A DNA stretch of 64,000 nucleotides from Streptomyces sp. NBC_00286 (GCF_036173125.1 NZ_CP108054.1:6353001-6417000); one strand, 5' to 3'; counted from the first letter of the stretch, positions 8,820 to 17,351 are shown. The notes: generated from the sequence alone by a model not told the origin. Program-made: numbers and translations.

Positions 8820-9806
8820 ATGCACACCATGGCCGTACTCGCCCTCGATCAGGTCATCCCCTTCGACCTCTCCGCGCCGATCGACACCTTCGCGCGCGCC
8901 CGGCTGCCCGACGGCCGGGACGCCTACCGGGTGCGGGTCTGCGCGCCGCAGGAGGAGGTGAGCGCGGTCGCGTCGTCCGGGTCGGTGCACGCGGTCTCGT
9001 TCACGTTGCGGGCGCCGTACGGACTGGAGGCGCTGGCCGAGGCCGACACGATCATCCTGCCCGGCACCGCCGACCCCACCGTCCCGCTGCCGCCCGGCGT
9101 ACGGGAGGCGCTGCGCGAGGCCGCCGCGAACGGCACCCGGATCGCATCCGTCTGCGTGGGCGCGTTCATCCTCGCCGCGACCGGGCTCCTGGACGGGCTG
9201 CGGGCGACCACGCACTGGCTGGCCGCCCCGCATCTGGCGGACATGTACCCGGACGTGGAGGTCGACGCCAACGTCCTGTACGTGGACAACGGCCAGTTCC
9301 TCACCTCGGCGGGCTCCGCCGCCGCCCTCGACATGTGCCTGCACATGATCCGCAAGGACTACGGCTCGGCCGTCGCCGCGGACGCGGCCCGCCTCGCCGT
9401 CATGCCGCTCGAACGGGAGGGCGGCCAGGCCCAGTTCATCGTCCACGCGCAGCCCCCGGCCCCGGCCGGCGACGCGCTGGAACCCCTCCTGAGCTGGCTG
9501 GAGGAGAACGCCGAGCGCGACCTGACCCTCGACGACATCGCTGCCCACGCCGGCACCAGCGCCCGCACCCTGAACCGCCGCTTCCGGGAACAGACCGGCA
9601 CGACGCCCCTGCAGTGGCTGCACCGGGCACGGGTGCGCCGCGCCCAGTACCTGCTGGAGAACACCACGCATCCCGTCGAGCGGATCGCCACGCAGGCGGG
9701 TTTCGGCTCCCCGACGGCGTTCCGGGACCGCTTCAAGAGGGTGGTGGGTACGAGTCCGCAGGCGTACCGGAGGGCGTTCCAGGGCGCGGCGGTGGACGTG
9801 AACTGA
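8820..9806 (+). CDS. GlxA family transcriptional regulator, second copy
   Basis: 328 residues with the same two-part plan as 6644-7648: a DJ-1/PfpI-like domain with ASVCVGAFILAATGLLDG as elbow and the following RATTHWLAAPHL, then an AraC helix-turn-helix pair (LDDIAAHAGTSARTLNRRF and VERIATQAGFGSPTAFRDRF). The two proteins are clearly paralogous through the elbow and DNA-binding region but diverge at the N-terminus (MHTMAVLALDQVIPFDL). No transporter lies divergently here; the upstream neighbour is the DUF2269-like gene, whose start is 185 bases away, so that gene is the first candidate target. Ribosome site is poor. Confidence 0.87.
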   Translation: MHTMAVLALDQVIPFDLSAPIDTFARARLPDGRDAYRVRVCAPQEEVSAVASSGSVHAVSFTLRAPYGLEALAEADTIILPGTADPTVPLPPGVREALREAAANGTRIASVCVGAFILAATGLLDGLRATTHWLAAPHLADMYPDVEVDANVLYVDNGQFLTSAGSAAALDMCLHMIRKDYGSAVAADAARLAVMPLEREGGQAQFIVHAQPPAPAGDALEPLLSWLEENAERDLTLDDIAAHAGTSARTLNRRFREQTGTTPLQWLHRARVRRAQYLLENTTHPVERIATQAGFGSPTAFRDRFKRVVGTSPQAYRRAFQGAAVDVN

Positions 9807-9855
9807 TGGAGGGATTGCAGGTCAGAGCGTCGTAAGCCCGAGACTGAGTCGGGGC

Positions 9856-9884
9856 TTGTCAACTTTCCTCCGGAGAGTTATATA
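9856..9884 (+). promoter_or_regulatory. Strong vegetative promoter with operator-like palindrome in the spacer (hsp20)
   Basis: TTGTCA (9856-9861) and TATATA (9879-9884) are separated by exactly 17 bases, close to the housekeeping sigma-factor consensus and unusually AT-rich for this chromosome. The spacer and flanks contain an inverted repeat AACTTTCC (9861-9868) and GGAGAGTT (9872-9879), perfect except for one G-T pair, so a repressor bound there would cover both promoter elements. It drives the Hsp20 gene starting at 9933. Confidence 0.75.
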
Positions 9885-9932
9885 AGAAGTCGTAGGGCAT
9901 CGCACCCAGCCACCGCAGGAAAGGAGCGACCC

Positions 9933-10355
9933 GTGATGCTCATGCGCACCGACCCCTTCCGCGAGTTCGACCGGCTCGCCCAGCAGGTCTTCAGCTCGGC
10001 ACGCCCCGCGGCGATGCCGATGGACGCCTACCGGTCCGGTGACGACTTCATCGTCCACTTCGACCTCCCCGGCATCGACCCCGAGTCGATCGACCTGGAC
10101 GTCGAACGGAACGTGCTGAACGTACGCGCCGAACGCCGTTCCCCCGCCCCCGAGGGCGCCGAAACGGTCGTCACGGAGCGCCCCACCGGTACGTTCACCC
10201 GCCAGCTCTTCCTCGGCGAGACCCTCGACACGGAGCGCATCGACGCCTCGTACGACGCCGGGGTCCTGACCCTGCGCATCCCCGTGGCCGAGCAGGCCAA
10301 GCCGCGCCGGATCGAGATCTCCGGCGGCAGCTCCCGGAAGCAGCTGAAGAGCTGA
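9933..10355 (+). CDS. Hsp20/alpha-crystallin small heat-shock protein
   Basis: 140-residue small heat-shock protein, an ATP-independent holdase of the cytoplasm. The alpha-crystallin domain runs from about residue 30 to 130: [28 protein letters not shown] and the signature GVLTLRIPV near the end; the C-terminal extension is short and basic. Starts GTG 9933 and ATG 9936 are both compatible with AAGGAG at 9921-9926. The promoter-operator at 9856-9884 implies repression under normal conditions, as known for streptomycete hsp18-type genes (which repressor acts here is unknown). Followed by a UUCG-loop terminator at 10504. Confidence 0.92.
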   Translation: MMLMRTDPFREFDRLAQQVFSSARPAAMPMDAYRSGDDFIVHFDLPGIDPESIDLDVERNVLNVRAERRSPAPEGAETVVTERPTGTFTRQLFLGETLDTERIDASYDAGVLTLRIPVAEQAKPRRIEISGGSSRKQLKS

Positions 10356-10363
10356 GCGACTGG

Positions 10364-10480
10364 CTGACCGCCTGACCGCCTGACCGCCTGACCGGCTGAC
10401 CGGCTGGCTGAGCAGCCGGCGGCACTGACGGCAGCAGAAGGCAACTGACGGCAACAGAGGGCAACAGAGGGCAACAGACA
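10364..10480. repeat. Two short tandem-repeat tracts after hsp20
   Basis: Five copies of the 8-mer CTGACCGC/G at 10364-10403, then three copies of a 10-mer GCAACAGAGG at 10451-10480. Both lie in the untranslated space between hsp20 and its terminator hairpin. No coding function seen. Confidence 0.75.
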
Positions 10481-10503
10481 GAACGCGACGGCCGCGTGCC
10501 GTA

Positions 10504-10531
10504 CCGCCCCGTGGGTTCGCCCGCGGGGCGG
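10504..10531 (+). terminator. GC-rich terminator hairpin with UUCG loop
   Basis: A 12-bp stem (10504-10515 with 10520-10531) with a single G-U pair closes a TTCG tetraloop, an exceptionally stable hairpin. It follows hsp20 and precedes the DUF2267 gene (ribosome site GGAGG at about 10554). There is no T run, as is common for streptomycete terminators. Confidence 0.7.
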
Positions 10532-10568
10532 AGCCCATGCCCTGAGACGAGACGGAGGACAAGTAGGC

Positions 10569-11105
10569 GTGACGAGGGGGACGACCATGATGACCGTGAC
10601 GACGAGGCCGACGGGATCGATGGGATCGATGGGATCGATGGGGACGACGACCATGACCAGGCCGACGGGAGCGACGGGACCGACCGGGACGGCGAGAACC
10701 GCGACCGCGAGCGGCTGGGATCGCCTGATCGACGCCGTACGGGAATCCGGCCAGTACACCACCGCGGCGGAGGCCGAACGCGTCACCCGCATCGTGCTGT
10801 CCGCCCTCGGCGGCCACGTGATCGGCGACGAACGCGTCGACCTGGCACGCCGCCTGCCCGAGGAGGCGGCCATGGTCATCGCCTCCCAGATCCCGGCCAC
10901 CCGCCAGCTCACGGCAGCCGAGTTCGTGGACAACGTCGCCGCCCGCATCGAGGGAGCGACCCCCGCAACGGCCCGCTGGGACGTCAGCTCCGTACTGAGC
11001 GTCCTCGCGTCGATGGTGGGAGACGACCTCGTGGTCCGCATCCTTCGCCAACTCCCGCCCGGGTACGCCCTGTTGTTCGGCCGGGCGGAGCTGGCGCCGC
11101 GCTAA
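10569..11105 (+). CDS. DUF2267 domain protein
   Basis: 178-residue protein. Residues ~1-48 are low-complexity Met/Thr/Gly/Ser with a threefold GSM repeat (TGSMGSMGSMGTTTMT) that mirrors a GGGATCGAT-type DNA repeat. Residues ~50-175 form a DUF2267 domain of helical pairs (WDRLIDAVRESGQYTTAAEA, VIASQIPATRQ). Function of DUF2267 is unknown; these genes are often found beside stress proteins, and here it follows hsp20. GTG 10569 is taken as start because GGAGG lies about 10 bases upstream; ATG 10587 is an alternative and would remove part of the repeat tail. Confidence 0.82.
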   Translation: MTRGTTMMTVTTRPTGSMGSMGSMGTTTMTRPTGATGPTGTARTATASGWDRLIDAVRESGQYTTAAEAERVTRIVLSALGGHVIGDERVDLARRLPEEAAMVIASQIPATRQLTAAEFVDNVAARIEGATPATARWDVSSVLSVLASMVGDDLVVRILRQLPPGYALLFGRAELAPR

Positions 11106-11169
11106 ATGAGTTGTTGACGCGGAGAGGGCATGCGCAGACTCGCTGGGGAGCGAGTGGACGGGGGAGCGC

Positions 11170-11943
11170 ATGCCGGTGGCGGACTCACCCAGGGACGCAC
11201 GGGCGGACGGCCACGTCACCACCCCCGACGGCACCCTCATCGCGTACAGCGACACCCAAGGCGGCTCCAGCCCGTCAAGCCCGTCACCCCCGCTCCTCCT
11301 CCTGCATGGGCTGGCAGGCCACATGGGGGAGTGGGACGACCTGGCGGCGCGACTCCTGGTGGATGGCCACCGGGTGGTGAGGTACGACGGCCGAGGCCAC
11401 GCCGCCAGCACCCGCCGCCCACGGGACATGACGAGAGCGTCCAACCTGGCGGACGCGGTGGCCGTGATCGAGCACCTTTCCCTGCCCCCGGTAACGCTGG
11501 TGGGCCAGTCCCTGGGCGGCCACACGGCGTTCCTCACCGCGGCGGCCCACCCGCACCTCATCGACACCCTGATCCTGATCGAGGCGGGCCCGTCCGGCCC
11601 GAACCCCAACCTGCCGACAGAGATAGCCAGTTGGCTGGACAAGTCCCCGGTGCCCTTCGTGGACAAGGACATGATGGTGGCCGCGGTCGCGGAACTCGCC
11701 GAGCGCTCGTACTGGGCTGAGTGGGAACAAGTCCACTGCCCCACCTTCGTCATACGCGGCGCACAAGGCACGATGCCGGCGTCGGAGCCGGCGGAGATGC
11801 GTACTCGACGCCCGGTGTCGGCGTCGGCGTCGACGACGATCGAGACCGCGGTCATCGAGGACGCGGGGCATGACGTTCACTTGGATCAGCCGGAGAGGCT
11901 GTACGAAGCGGTGCGGGGCTTTCTGGCACGGGGCGCGGCATGA
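11170..11943 (+). CDS. Alpha/beta-fold hydrolase
   Basis: 257-residue cytoplasmic alpha/beta hydrolase. Oxyanion-hole region LLLLHGLAGHMGEWDDL, nucleophile elbow LVGQSLGGHT (Ser of GxSxG), and catalytic His in EDAGHDVHLDQPE near the C-terminus are all present, so the enzyme should be active. A short Ser/Pro-rich insertion (GGSSPSSPSPP) precedes the first motif. Substrate unknown. The start follows GGGAG closely. No cap-domain signature allows assignment to esterase, epoxide hydrolase or C-C hydrolase. Confidence 0.88.
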   Translation: MPVADSPRDARADGHVTTPDGTLIAYSDTQGGSSPSSPSPPLLLLHGLAGHMGEWDDLAARLLVDGHRVVRYDGRGHAASTRRPRDMTRASNLADAVAVIEHLSLPPVTLVGQSLGGHTAFLTAAAHPHLIDTLILIEAGPSGPNPNLPTEIASWLDKSPVPFVDKDMMVAAVAELAERSYWAEWEQVHCPTFVIRGAQGTMPASEPAEMRTRRPVSASASTTIETAVIEDAGHDVHLDQPERLYEAVRGFLARGAA

Positions 11944-11945
11944 AG

Positions 11946-12041
11946 GACGCACGGCGTGAATGACGCACGGCGTGAATGACGCACGGCGTGAAGGACGTAC
12001 GGCGTGAAGGACGTACGGCGTGAACGACGCACGGCATGAAC
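11946..12041. repeat. 16-bp tandem repeat, six copies
   Basis: Six head-to-tail copies of GACGCACGGCGTGAAT-type units (starting at 11946, 11962, 11978, 11994, 12010, 12026) plus a partial seventh. Variation is limited to C/T at position 5, G/A at 11 and the last base. It fills nearly all of the space between the hydrolase stop and the MOSC start at 12065. Confidence 0.9.
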
Positions 12042-12064
12042 GGCGTACGAGATAAGGGGAGCAC

Positions 12065-12901
12065 GTGGCCAGAGTCGTAGAGCTGTCGTATTACCCAGTC
12101 AAGGGATGCGCCGGCGTCTCGGCGCATGACGCGGTGCTGACGTCCGCGGGGCTTGCGCACGACCGGAGCTTCATGGTCACCAGTGAGGAAGGCGTGTACC
12201 GCACGCAGCGGCGCTGGCCGCGGCTGGCGTTGATCCGCCCCGGGATCAGCCCTGATGGGGAACGGCTCAGCCTCCGCGCGCCCGGTCACCCGTACGCGCT
12301 GGACATCGGCGTGGACACATCCGGTCCGCGCCGGGACGTGGACCTGTTCGGCGCGCCGTTCACGGGGATCGACCAGGGCGACGAAGCCGCCGCGTGGCTG
12401 ACCGAAGTCCTCGGCGCGCCGAGCCGTCTGGTACGCGTACCGCCCGAGCACGACCGAGTCACCGACGGCCAGGTCCCCGGTACCTCCGGTTACGCCGACA
12501 GCAGCGCCGTCCACGTCCTGTCACGGTCGACCCTCGACCTGCTGAACGGACGGCTGACCGAGAGCGGCGGCGATGCTCTCCCCATGGACCGTTTCCGCCC
12601 GAACATCGTCATCGGCGGCTGGGGCGACCCCCACACCGAGGACCGCGTCCGCCGGATCACCATCGCCGATACGGAACTCGGCTACACCAAGCTCGCCATC
12701 CGCTGCGCCGTCACCCTGGTCGACCAGGAAACCGGCACGAGGACCGGCCCCGAACCCCTCCGCACCCTCGCGAGCTACCGCCGAGCCGCCTCGGGCGGGG
12801 GCGGCGTGGCCTTCGGCACGAAGTACGCCGTACTCCGGCCGGGGAAGCTGTCCGTGGGCGACGAGGTGCGGGTGACTTCGTGGGGAGAGGCGGAGCTTTA
12901 G
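12065..12901 (+). CDS. MOSC-domain molybdenum-cofactor-binding protein
   Basis: 278 residues. The N-terminal MOSC beta-barrel domain begins at once (VVELSYYPVKGCAGVSAHDA, then LAHDRSFMV). The MOSC core follows from about residue 140, with VHVLSRSTLDLLNG, MDRFRPNIVIGG and AIRCAVTLVDQETG, the last carrying the conserved Cys that ligands the molybdenum cofactor. The family includes mARC/YcbX-type reductases of N-hydroxylated compounds; usually a ferredoxin-like domain or partner supplies electrons and none is fused here. GTG start with AAGGGGA four to five bases upstream. It converges on the AraC-type regulator at 12969. Confidence 0.87.
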   Translation: MARVVELSYYPVKGCAGVSAHDAVLTSAGLAHDRSFMVTSEEGVYRTQRRWPRLALIRPGISPDGERLSLRAPGHPYALDIGVDTSGPRRDVDLFGAPFTGIDQGDEAAAWLTEVLGAPSRLVRVPPEHDRVTDGQVPGTSGYADSSAVHVLSRSTLDLLNGRLTESGGDALPMDRFRPNIVIGGWGDPHTEDRVRRITIADTELGYTKLAIRCAVTLVDQETGTRTGPEPLRTLASYRRAASGGGGVAFGTKYAVLRPGKLSVGDEVRVTSWGEAEL

Positions 12902-12968
12902 TGCGGTGGCGAAGGAGGGGGGCGCCGGGTGCGTGGCCGGACGCCGACACGTGACCGTCAGGGCCGGG

Positions 12969-13949
12969 TCAGGTTTTGGCGGGCCTGGTCGAGGCTGCGT
13001 AGTCGGCGGGTGTCTGGCCGTACTGCTTCTTGAAGGCGCGGATGAAGTGGCTGCTGTCGGAGAAATGCCAGTGGGCGGCGAGTTCGGAGATGGTCCACCG
13101 GCCGGAGGGGGCGGTGAGGGCGAGGCGGGCTTCTTCCAGGCGCCGTTGGCGGATGTAGGCGGACACCGACTCTCCCGACGCGGCGAACGCCCGCTGCAAA
13201 GTGCGTACGGAGACGTTGAGTTGACGCGCCAGCATCGCCGGGGACAGCTCGGGATCGGCGAGATGGCTGTTGGCCAGGTCCTTCGCGGCCTGGGCGAGTG
13301 CGGGGGCCAACCGGGGCTCCGCATCGTCGAATTGCCCCTGCACCACCGCCTTGGCCAGCTCGATCAGGGCGCTGTGAGCGGCGTGCACACCGGCCGGGCC
13401 GAGATCGTCGATGGTCGCGTGGACCATGTTCGTGTGGGCCACCAGCAGGCGCACCTCGGGCGAGTCCGCCGGACCGGTGATGATCCGGTTCCCGAGGACG
13501 GGGCTGAGCCTCGCGGCGGGCAGAGCGAGGATCTTCGTCGTCGTGTGCGGCGCCGTCTCGAACGCATAGGGCCGTCCGAAGTGCCGGATACGGAACTGCC
13601 CGGCCGAAACCGTGTGTTCGCCGCGATCGGGCGGGTCGTCCAACGTCCATGTCCCGCGCCGCACCACGTGCATCACCACCGCATCGTGATCGTCACCCGG
13701 GGTGCCCGAGAGGGCCGACGCACTGCGGACATCCGAGATGGCCACGTCGCGCACCTTGGCGGCGCGGCCCTTGACCCGGAGGTCACCGATCGTGGCCGGA
13801 CTGAAGCTCGGCAGTCGGAAGACATCGCCGATCTGCGTCTCCCATGCGTGCCGTAACGCGTCGAACCCGCGTGGCCCGGCGCCCGCGCGGGTCGAATCCA
13901 GTAAGAACGCCCCGCGCGACCCCTCGGTCTTCGGTGCAGCGTTGTTCAT
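12969..13949 (-). CDS. AraC family regulator with AraC-binding-like N-terminal domain
   Basis: 326-residue activator/repressor. The N-terminal half resembles the cupin-like 'AraC-binding-like' domain (VMHVVRRGTWTLDDPPDRGE, GQFRIRHFGRPYAFETAP). The C-terminal ~100 residues are an AraC double helix-turn-helix (LSPAMLARQLNVSVRTLQRA and ISELAAHWHFSDSSHFIRAF, then KKQYGQTPADY). Strong ribosome site GGAGG upstream of ATG 13949. No divergent gene is close; the ~310-base region upstream appears empty, so the target is unknown. Confidence 0.88.
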   Translation of the reverse strand: MNNAAPKTEGSRGAFLLDSTRAGAGPRGFDALRHAWETQIGDVFRLPSFSPATIGDLRVKGRAAKVRDVAISDVRSASALSGTPGDDHDAVVMHVVRRGTWTLDDPPDRGEHTVSAGQFRIRHFGRPYAFETAPHTTTKILALPAARLSPVLGNRIITGPADSPEVRLLVAHTNMVHATIDDLGPAGVHAAHSALIELAKAVVQGQFDDAEPRLAPALAQAAKDLANSHLADPELSPAMLARQLNVSVRTLQRAFAASGESVSAYIRQRRLEEARLALTAPSGRWTISELAAHWHFSDSSHFIRAFKKQYGQTPADYAASTRPAKT

Positions 13950-14259
13950 CGTCTACCTCCATGCACCCCGACAACGTTGTCTCGTGGCGCGGATGTTCCG
14001 TCCTGATGCCGCTGTGGTTCAAGGTCGTGCTGCGCCGACCTTCCTAAGCTTCGGCGGGGGGAGCAAAACCAGGGCGGTTCCGGGTCCGGTCCGCATAAAT
14101 GCGGACAAACCTCGTGCGCCCCGCGGTATCGCCGCCACCCGACCATCGACTGTTCGATCAGTCCGTTGTCCCCGACGGGCTTCAAGAAGAGAGCACGACA
14201 GGGTCGTACCGACGTCGACTCCGTACTCGGTCATCGAGGCAACAGTCGCCTGAGACCCG
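13950..14259. other. Intergenic region without recognised gene
   Basis: About 310 bases between the AraC-regulator start and the end of the TauE/SafE gene. No ORF here has family resemblance and a ribosome site. The region should hold the AraC-gene promoter; I see no convincing palindrome. Confidence 0.6.
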
Positions 14260-15021
14260 TCAGCGGAGCAGTAGCTGGACGATGGAGACGACTCCGATCG
14301 TCACGATCAGCGCTCGCAGCACCGCGGGACTGAAGCGGCGGCCCACCTTGGCTCCGAGTTGGCCGCCGAGCGCGGAACCGGCCGCGATGAGCACGACGGC
14401 GGTCCAGTCGAAGTCCGCTACGAAGAGGAAGAACAGGGCGGCGACCGTGTTCACGATGCCGGCCAGTACGTTCTTGACGGCGACGAGGCGCTGCAGCTTC
14501 TCGTCGAGGAGGATGCCCATCAGGGACATGTAGATGATTCCCTGGGCGGCGGAGAAGTAGCCGCCGTAGACGCTGGCCAGCGTCAGACCGATGAACAGCA
14601 GCGGGCCACCGTCGCGACGCTTGGTCTCGCCCGGTGCGTCGCGGCGGACCCGCTTGCTGATCAGCGGCTGAACCACGACCAGAACGAGGGCGAAGCCCAC
14701 CAGAACCGGCACGATCGTCTCGAACGCCGTGCTGGGCAGGGCCAGCAGCAGGGCGGCGCCGGTGACGCCGCCCAGCACAGCCCCGACGCCGAGCTTCAGA
14801 ACGCGTCGGCCCTGTCCGACGAGTTCCTTGCGATAGCCGATGACGCCGCTGATGGCGCCGGGGACCAGGCCGAGCGCGTTGGAAACCGTGGCGGTGACGG
14901 GCGAGAGCCCGGTGGCGAGCAGAACGGGAAAGGTGATCAGCGTCCCCGAACCGACCACGGTATTGATGGCACCGGCGCTCACACCGGCGCCGAACACGGC
15001 GAACATCTCGACTGGCGTCAC
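14260..15021 (-). CDS. TauE/SafE family anion permease
   Basis: 253-residue membrane protein with about eight hydrophobic segments. The first pair carries the family motif GAGVSAGAINTVVGSGTLIT (residues ~11-30) and FPVLLATGLSPVTATVSNAL, repeated in weaker form in the second half (GVYGGYFSAAQGIIYMSLMG-like loop, then GIVNTVAALFFL). The family moves small anions such as sulfite, sulfonates or organic acids; the substrate here cannot be told and no sulfur-metabolism gene is adjacent. Start is GTG 15021 with GGAG seven bases upstream. Confidence 0.88.
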   Translation of the reverse strand: MTPVEMFAVFGAGVSAGAINTVVGSGTLITFPVLLATGLSPVTATVSNALGLVPGAISGVIGYRKELVGQGRRVLKLGVGAVLGGVTGAALLLALPSTAFETIVPVLVGFALVLVVVQPLISKRVRRDAPGETKRRDGGPLLFIGLTLASVYGGYFSAAQGIIYMSLMGILLDEKLQRLVAVKNVLAGIVNTVAALFFLFVADFDWTAVVLIAAGSALGGQLGAKVGRRFSPAVLRALIVTIGVVSIVQLLLR

Positions 15022-15225
15022 GCGGAGGCTCCGCCGACGGCGATGACAGCTGCGGCAGTCGCTACTGCAGTCACTGCCGCTGTCGCAGTCGCTGCCGCCG
15101 GTATGGGCCCTGTTCGTCGACGTCCGGGGCCGGAGGAGATCTTCATGCAGCCGACATTAGACGGGTGAGATTTCGGTGCCCGCCGAATGGTCGCGCAAGC
15201 CGGCCCCGCCTACTCCGCATCACCC

Positions 15226-15270
15226 GAGACCTCGTACGACCTCGAGACCTCGTACGACCTCGAGTCCTCG
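15226..15270. repeat. 18-bp tandem repeat
   Basis: GAGACCTCGTACGACCTC occurs at 15226-15243 and 15244-15261, with a partial third copy after it. It lies downstream of the methyltransferase gene (ends 15293). No coding role seen. Confidence 0.75.
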
Positions 15271-15292
15271 TATGCCTTCGTACGCCCCGGTG

Positions 15293-16153
15293 TCAGGGCT
15301 TGCGCGCAACCCCGCCGTACTCGTTCACCTCCGGCGGCAGCCCACCCGTACCGTCGCCATCACCGCCACCGGCACCGCCCCCGCCATCGTCAGCGAAGTC
15401 GAGCCGCCACCGCGAGCACGAGACCACCCCTGGTTCCACCAACTCCAGCCCGTCGTAGTAACGGGCGATCTGCTCGGGGCTGCGGAGGATGTACGGGGCG
15501 CCGCTGATCTCGTTGTAGCGCCGGGTGGCCTCGTTGTAGACCTCGTTGGTGTTGCCCCCGTCGTAGTGCACCAGGTAACTGCCGGACGGCAGGCCCGCCA
15601 TCAGCCGCCGTACGATCGAGCAGGCCTCCTCGTGGTCCTCGACAAGCCCCAGGATGCCCATCAGCATCAGCGCGACGGGCCGGGTGAAGTCCAAGGCCTC
15701 CCTGGCCGCCTCCAGGATCCGCTCCGGCTCCCGCAGATCGGCGTCGATGTACAGGGTGCTCCCCTCGGGCGTGGTGCTGGTGAGCAGGGCCTGGGCGTGG
15801 GCCAGTACGAGCGGATCGTTGTCGACGTACACGACCCGCGCGTCGGGGGCCACCCGCTGCGCCACCTCATGGGTGTTGTCCACGGTGGGCAGCCCGGTCC
15901 CGACATCGAGGAACTGCCGGATCCCCCGCTCTCCCGCCAGAAACCGCACCGCCCGCACAAGGAAGTACCTGCTGGCCCGGGCCTCCTCCTCAATCCCCGG
16001 AAACAGCTCCTTGAACGCGTCCCCGGCCGCCCGGTCCACCTCGTAGTTGTCCTTGCCGCCCAGCCAGTAGTTCCAGATCCGCGCCGACTGCGGCGCCGAA
16101 GTGTCGATCTTGGACAACGCCCGCTGCGCAGGGTCTGTCGCCCCGTCAGTCAT
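15293..16153 (-). CDS. DUF574-type SAM-dependent methyltransferase
   Basis: 286 residues of the actinobacterial S-adenosyl methyltransferase family formerly called DUF574. The hallmark N-terminus is intact: DTSAPQSARIWNYWLGGKDN, followed by FLDVGTGLPTVDNTHEVA (SAM-binding motif I region) and VVYVDNDPLVLAHA (motif II). The C-terminus is Gly/Asp-rich and low-complexity. These enzymes are numerous in Streptomyces and their substrates are mostly unknown. Start 16153 (MTDGATDP) is preferred because GGGAG lies five bases upstream; an ATG at 16165 is in frame. Confidence 0.88.
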   Translation of the reverse strand: MTDGATDPAQRALSKIDTSAPQSARIWNYWLGGKDNYEVDRAAGDAFKELFPGIEEEARASRYFLVRAVRFLAGERGIRQFLDVGTGLPTVDNTHEVAQRVAPDARVVYVDNDPLVLAHAQALLTSTTPEGSTLYIDADLREPERILEAAREALDFTRPVALMLMGILGLVEDHEEACSIVRRLMAGLPSGSYLVHYDGGNTNEVYNEATRRYNEISGAPYILRSPEQIARYYDGLELVEPGVVSCSRWRLDFADDGGGGAGGGDGDGTGGLPPEVNEYGGVARKP

Positions 16154-16280
16154 AGCCACTCCCATGGTGTACGCGTCCCCCCAACGTAGGACGGGGAGTC
16201 ACCTTCCACCACTACGTCCCCAGCCAACACCGGGGCGCTGCACGGCAGTTACGAGCACCCCGTGCCCGGCCGTCGCGGCG

Positions 16281-16700
16281 TTACTCGGGTGTTGGAGCCG
16301 ACTGCGTCTGGGCGTTGAAAACCAGCTCCCACAAGTGCCCATCAGCGTCGGTGAAGTAACCCATGTACGACCCGTCATAGGTGCCCGCGGGCTTGGGAAC
16401 CGCCCCGCCCGCCGCCACGGCCCGGGCGAGGGTGTCGTCGACTTCCGCCTTGCTGCCGATGGCACAGGAGATGACACAGGCGCCCGGCACGGCAGCGCCG
16501 GGAGTGCCGACACCGGCACGCTCGGTGTACGTCCCGTACTCCTCGCGCTCGATCAGAAAGAGCGACAGGTTCGGCAACTCGAAGAGGATGGCGCCTCCGT
16601 CGATGCCTTCCGTGGACAGACCGAGTCCGTCCCGGTAGAAGCGCAGGGACCGCTCGAGGTCGGCGACCGGGAGCGAGAGGACGACGGTTTTCGGCTTCAT
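16281..16700 (-). CDS. VOC family protein
   Basis: 139-residue VOC-fold protein. It opens with TVVLSLPVADLERSLRFYRD and closes with GSYMGYFTDADGHLWELVFN, the two hallmark strand-helix regions of the glyoxalase superfamily. A Gly/Ala-rich loop (GVGTPGAAVPGACVI) lies between. Close homologues are annotated only as glyoxalase/bleomycin-resistance-like; activity unknown. GAGGAG ribosome site upstream of ATG 16700. Not obviously in an operon. Confidence 0.82.
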   Translation of the reverse strand: MKPKTVVLSLPVADLERSLRFYRDGLGLSTEGIDGGAILFELPNLSLFLIEREEYGTYTERAGVGTPGAAVPGACVISCAIGSKAEVDDTLARAVAAGGAVPKPAGTYDGSYMGYFTDADGHLWELVFNAQTQSAPTPE

Positions 16701-16753
16701 GCGTTCTGACTCCTCACGTGGTTGGGGTTCACGTTATCGAGCCACAACGCTGA

Positions 16754-16782
16754 CCAACCCGGCCGGAATGGAGCGGGGTTGG
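16754..16782 (-). terminator. Possible terminator downstream of the DUF6644/DUF6152 pair
   Basis: CCAACCCG (16754-16761) pairs with CGGGGTTGG (16774-16782) with one bulged base, a 12-base loop. It lies past the end of the minus-strand gene that stops at 16854. Confidence 0.4.
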
Positions 16783-16853
16783 GGGGGAGCAGGCCGAGCG
16801 CGTCAGCAGGACTGGCGGTCGCGGCCGCGGTGCGGCGTGCCGCTGTGGCGGCG

Positions 16854-17351
16854 TCAGGTGTAGGCCAGGAGCCTTCCCGCGATCGTGACTCCCGACCACG
16901 ACGTGAGGGAGACGACCGCGGCGAGCCGGGCTGCGACAGGCGTCGGCTGCTCTACGTCCCAGTCGGCCACGTTGCGGTAGGTCCGCCGATGGAAGATCAG
17001 GATGTTCAGGCCTGCGAGCAGGATGAGGCCGAGCTTCCACGGAGCGCTGCCGCGGTCGGCGATGAGGCCGGCGCCAGGCACGAACATGGCCACGCCGGTG
17101 GCCGCCGCGATCACGAAGCCGAGGTGTGACAGGCGGAGCAGATGGTGGGCCGCGGTCGTCACCCGCAGTGTCCGCCGCCCGAGCCCCAGCAGCCGAAGAT
17201 CGAATGCTGCGGCCGGTCCGATGAGGAGGGCGATGCCGATGATGTGGACACTTTCGAGCACCGGATAGAGGTAGGCCGTGCCACGGACGGCCTCGGCGAA
17301 CCAGCTGTCCTCCAACCAGGAGAAGACACTGTCCATGACGGGGTCCGTCAC
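16854..17351 (-). CDS. DUF6644-like membrane protein, coupled to a DUF6152-like gene
   Basis: 165-residue integral membrane protein with four predicted helices (YLYPVLESVHIIGIALLIGP, LRLSHLGFVIAAATGVAMFV, LGLILLAGLNILIF, LAAVVSLTSWSGVTIAGRLL). His residues in helices 1 and 2 (SVHIIG, LSHLGF) and in FHRR recall heme-binding membrane proteins, an inference only. The start is GTG 17351, whose bases overlap the stop of the preceding gene (GTGA), implying translational coupling. It resembles the DUF6644 family, which I recall as a partner of DUF6152 proteins. Confidence 0.7.
   Translation of the reverse strand: MTDPVMDSVFSWLEDSWFAEAVRGTAYLYPVLESVHIIGIALLIGPAAAFDLRLLGLGRRTLRVTTAAHHLLRLSHLGFVIAAATGVAMFVPGAGLIADRGSAPWKLGLILLAGLNILIFHRRTYRNVADWDVEQPTPVAARLAAVVSLTSWSGVTIAGRLLAYT

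Noticed and set aside
11946..12041. Tandem repeats considered as a CRISPR array
   Set aside because: The units are contiguous without unique spacers, too short, and no cas gene is present. The same applies to the arrays at 61073-61633.
15293..16153. DUF574 methyltransferase as part of DNA modification
   Set aside because: It lacks DNA methyltransferase motifs IV/VIII and belongs to a family of small-molecule-type SAM enzymes far from the island.
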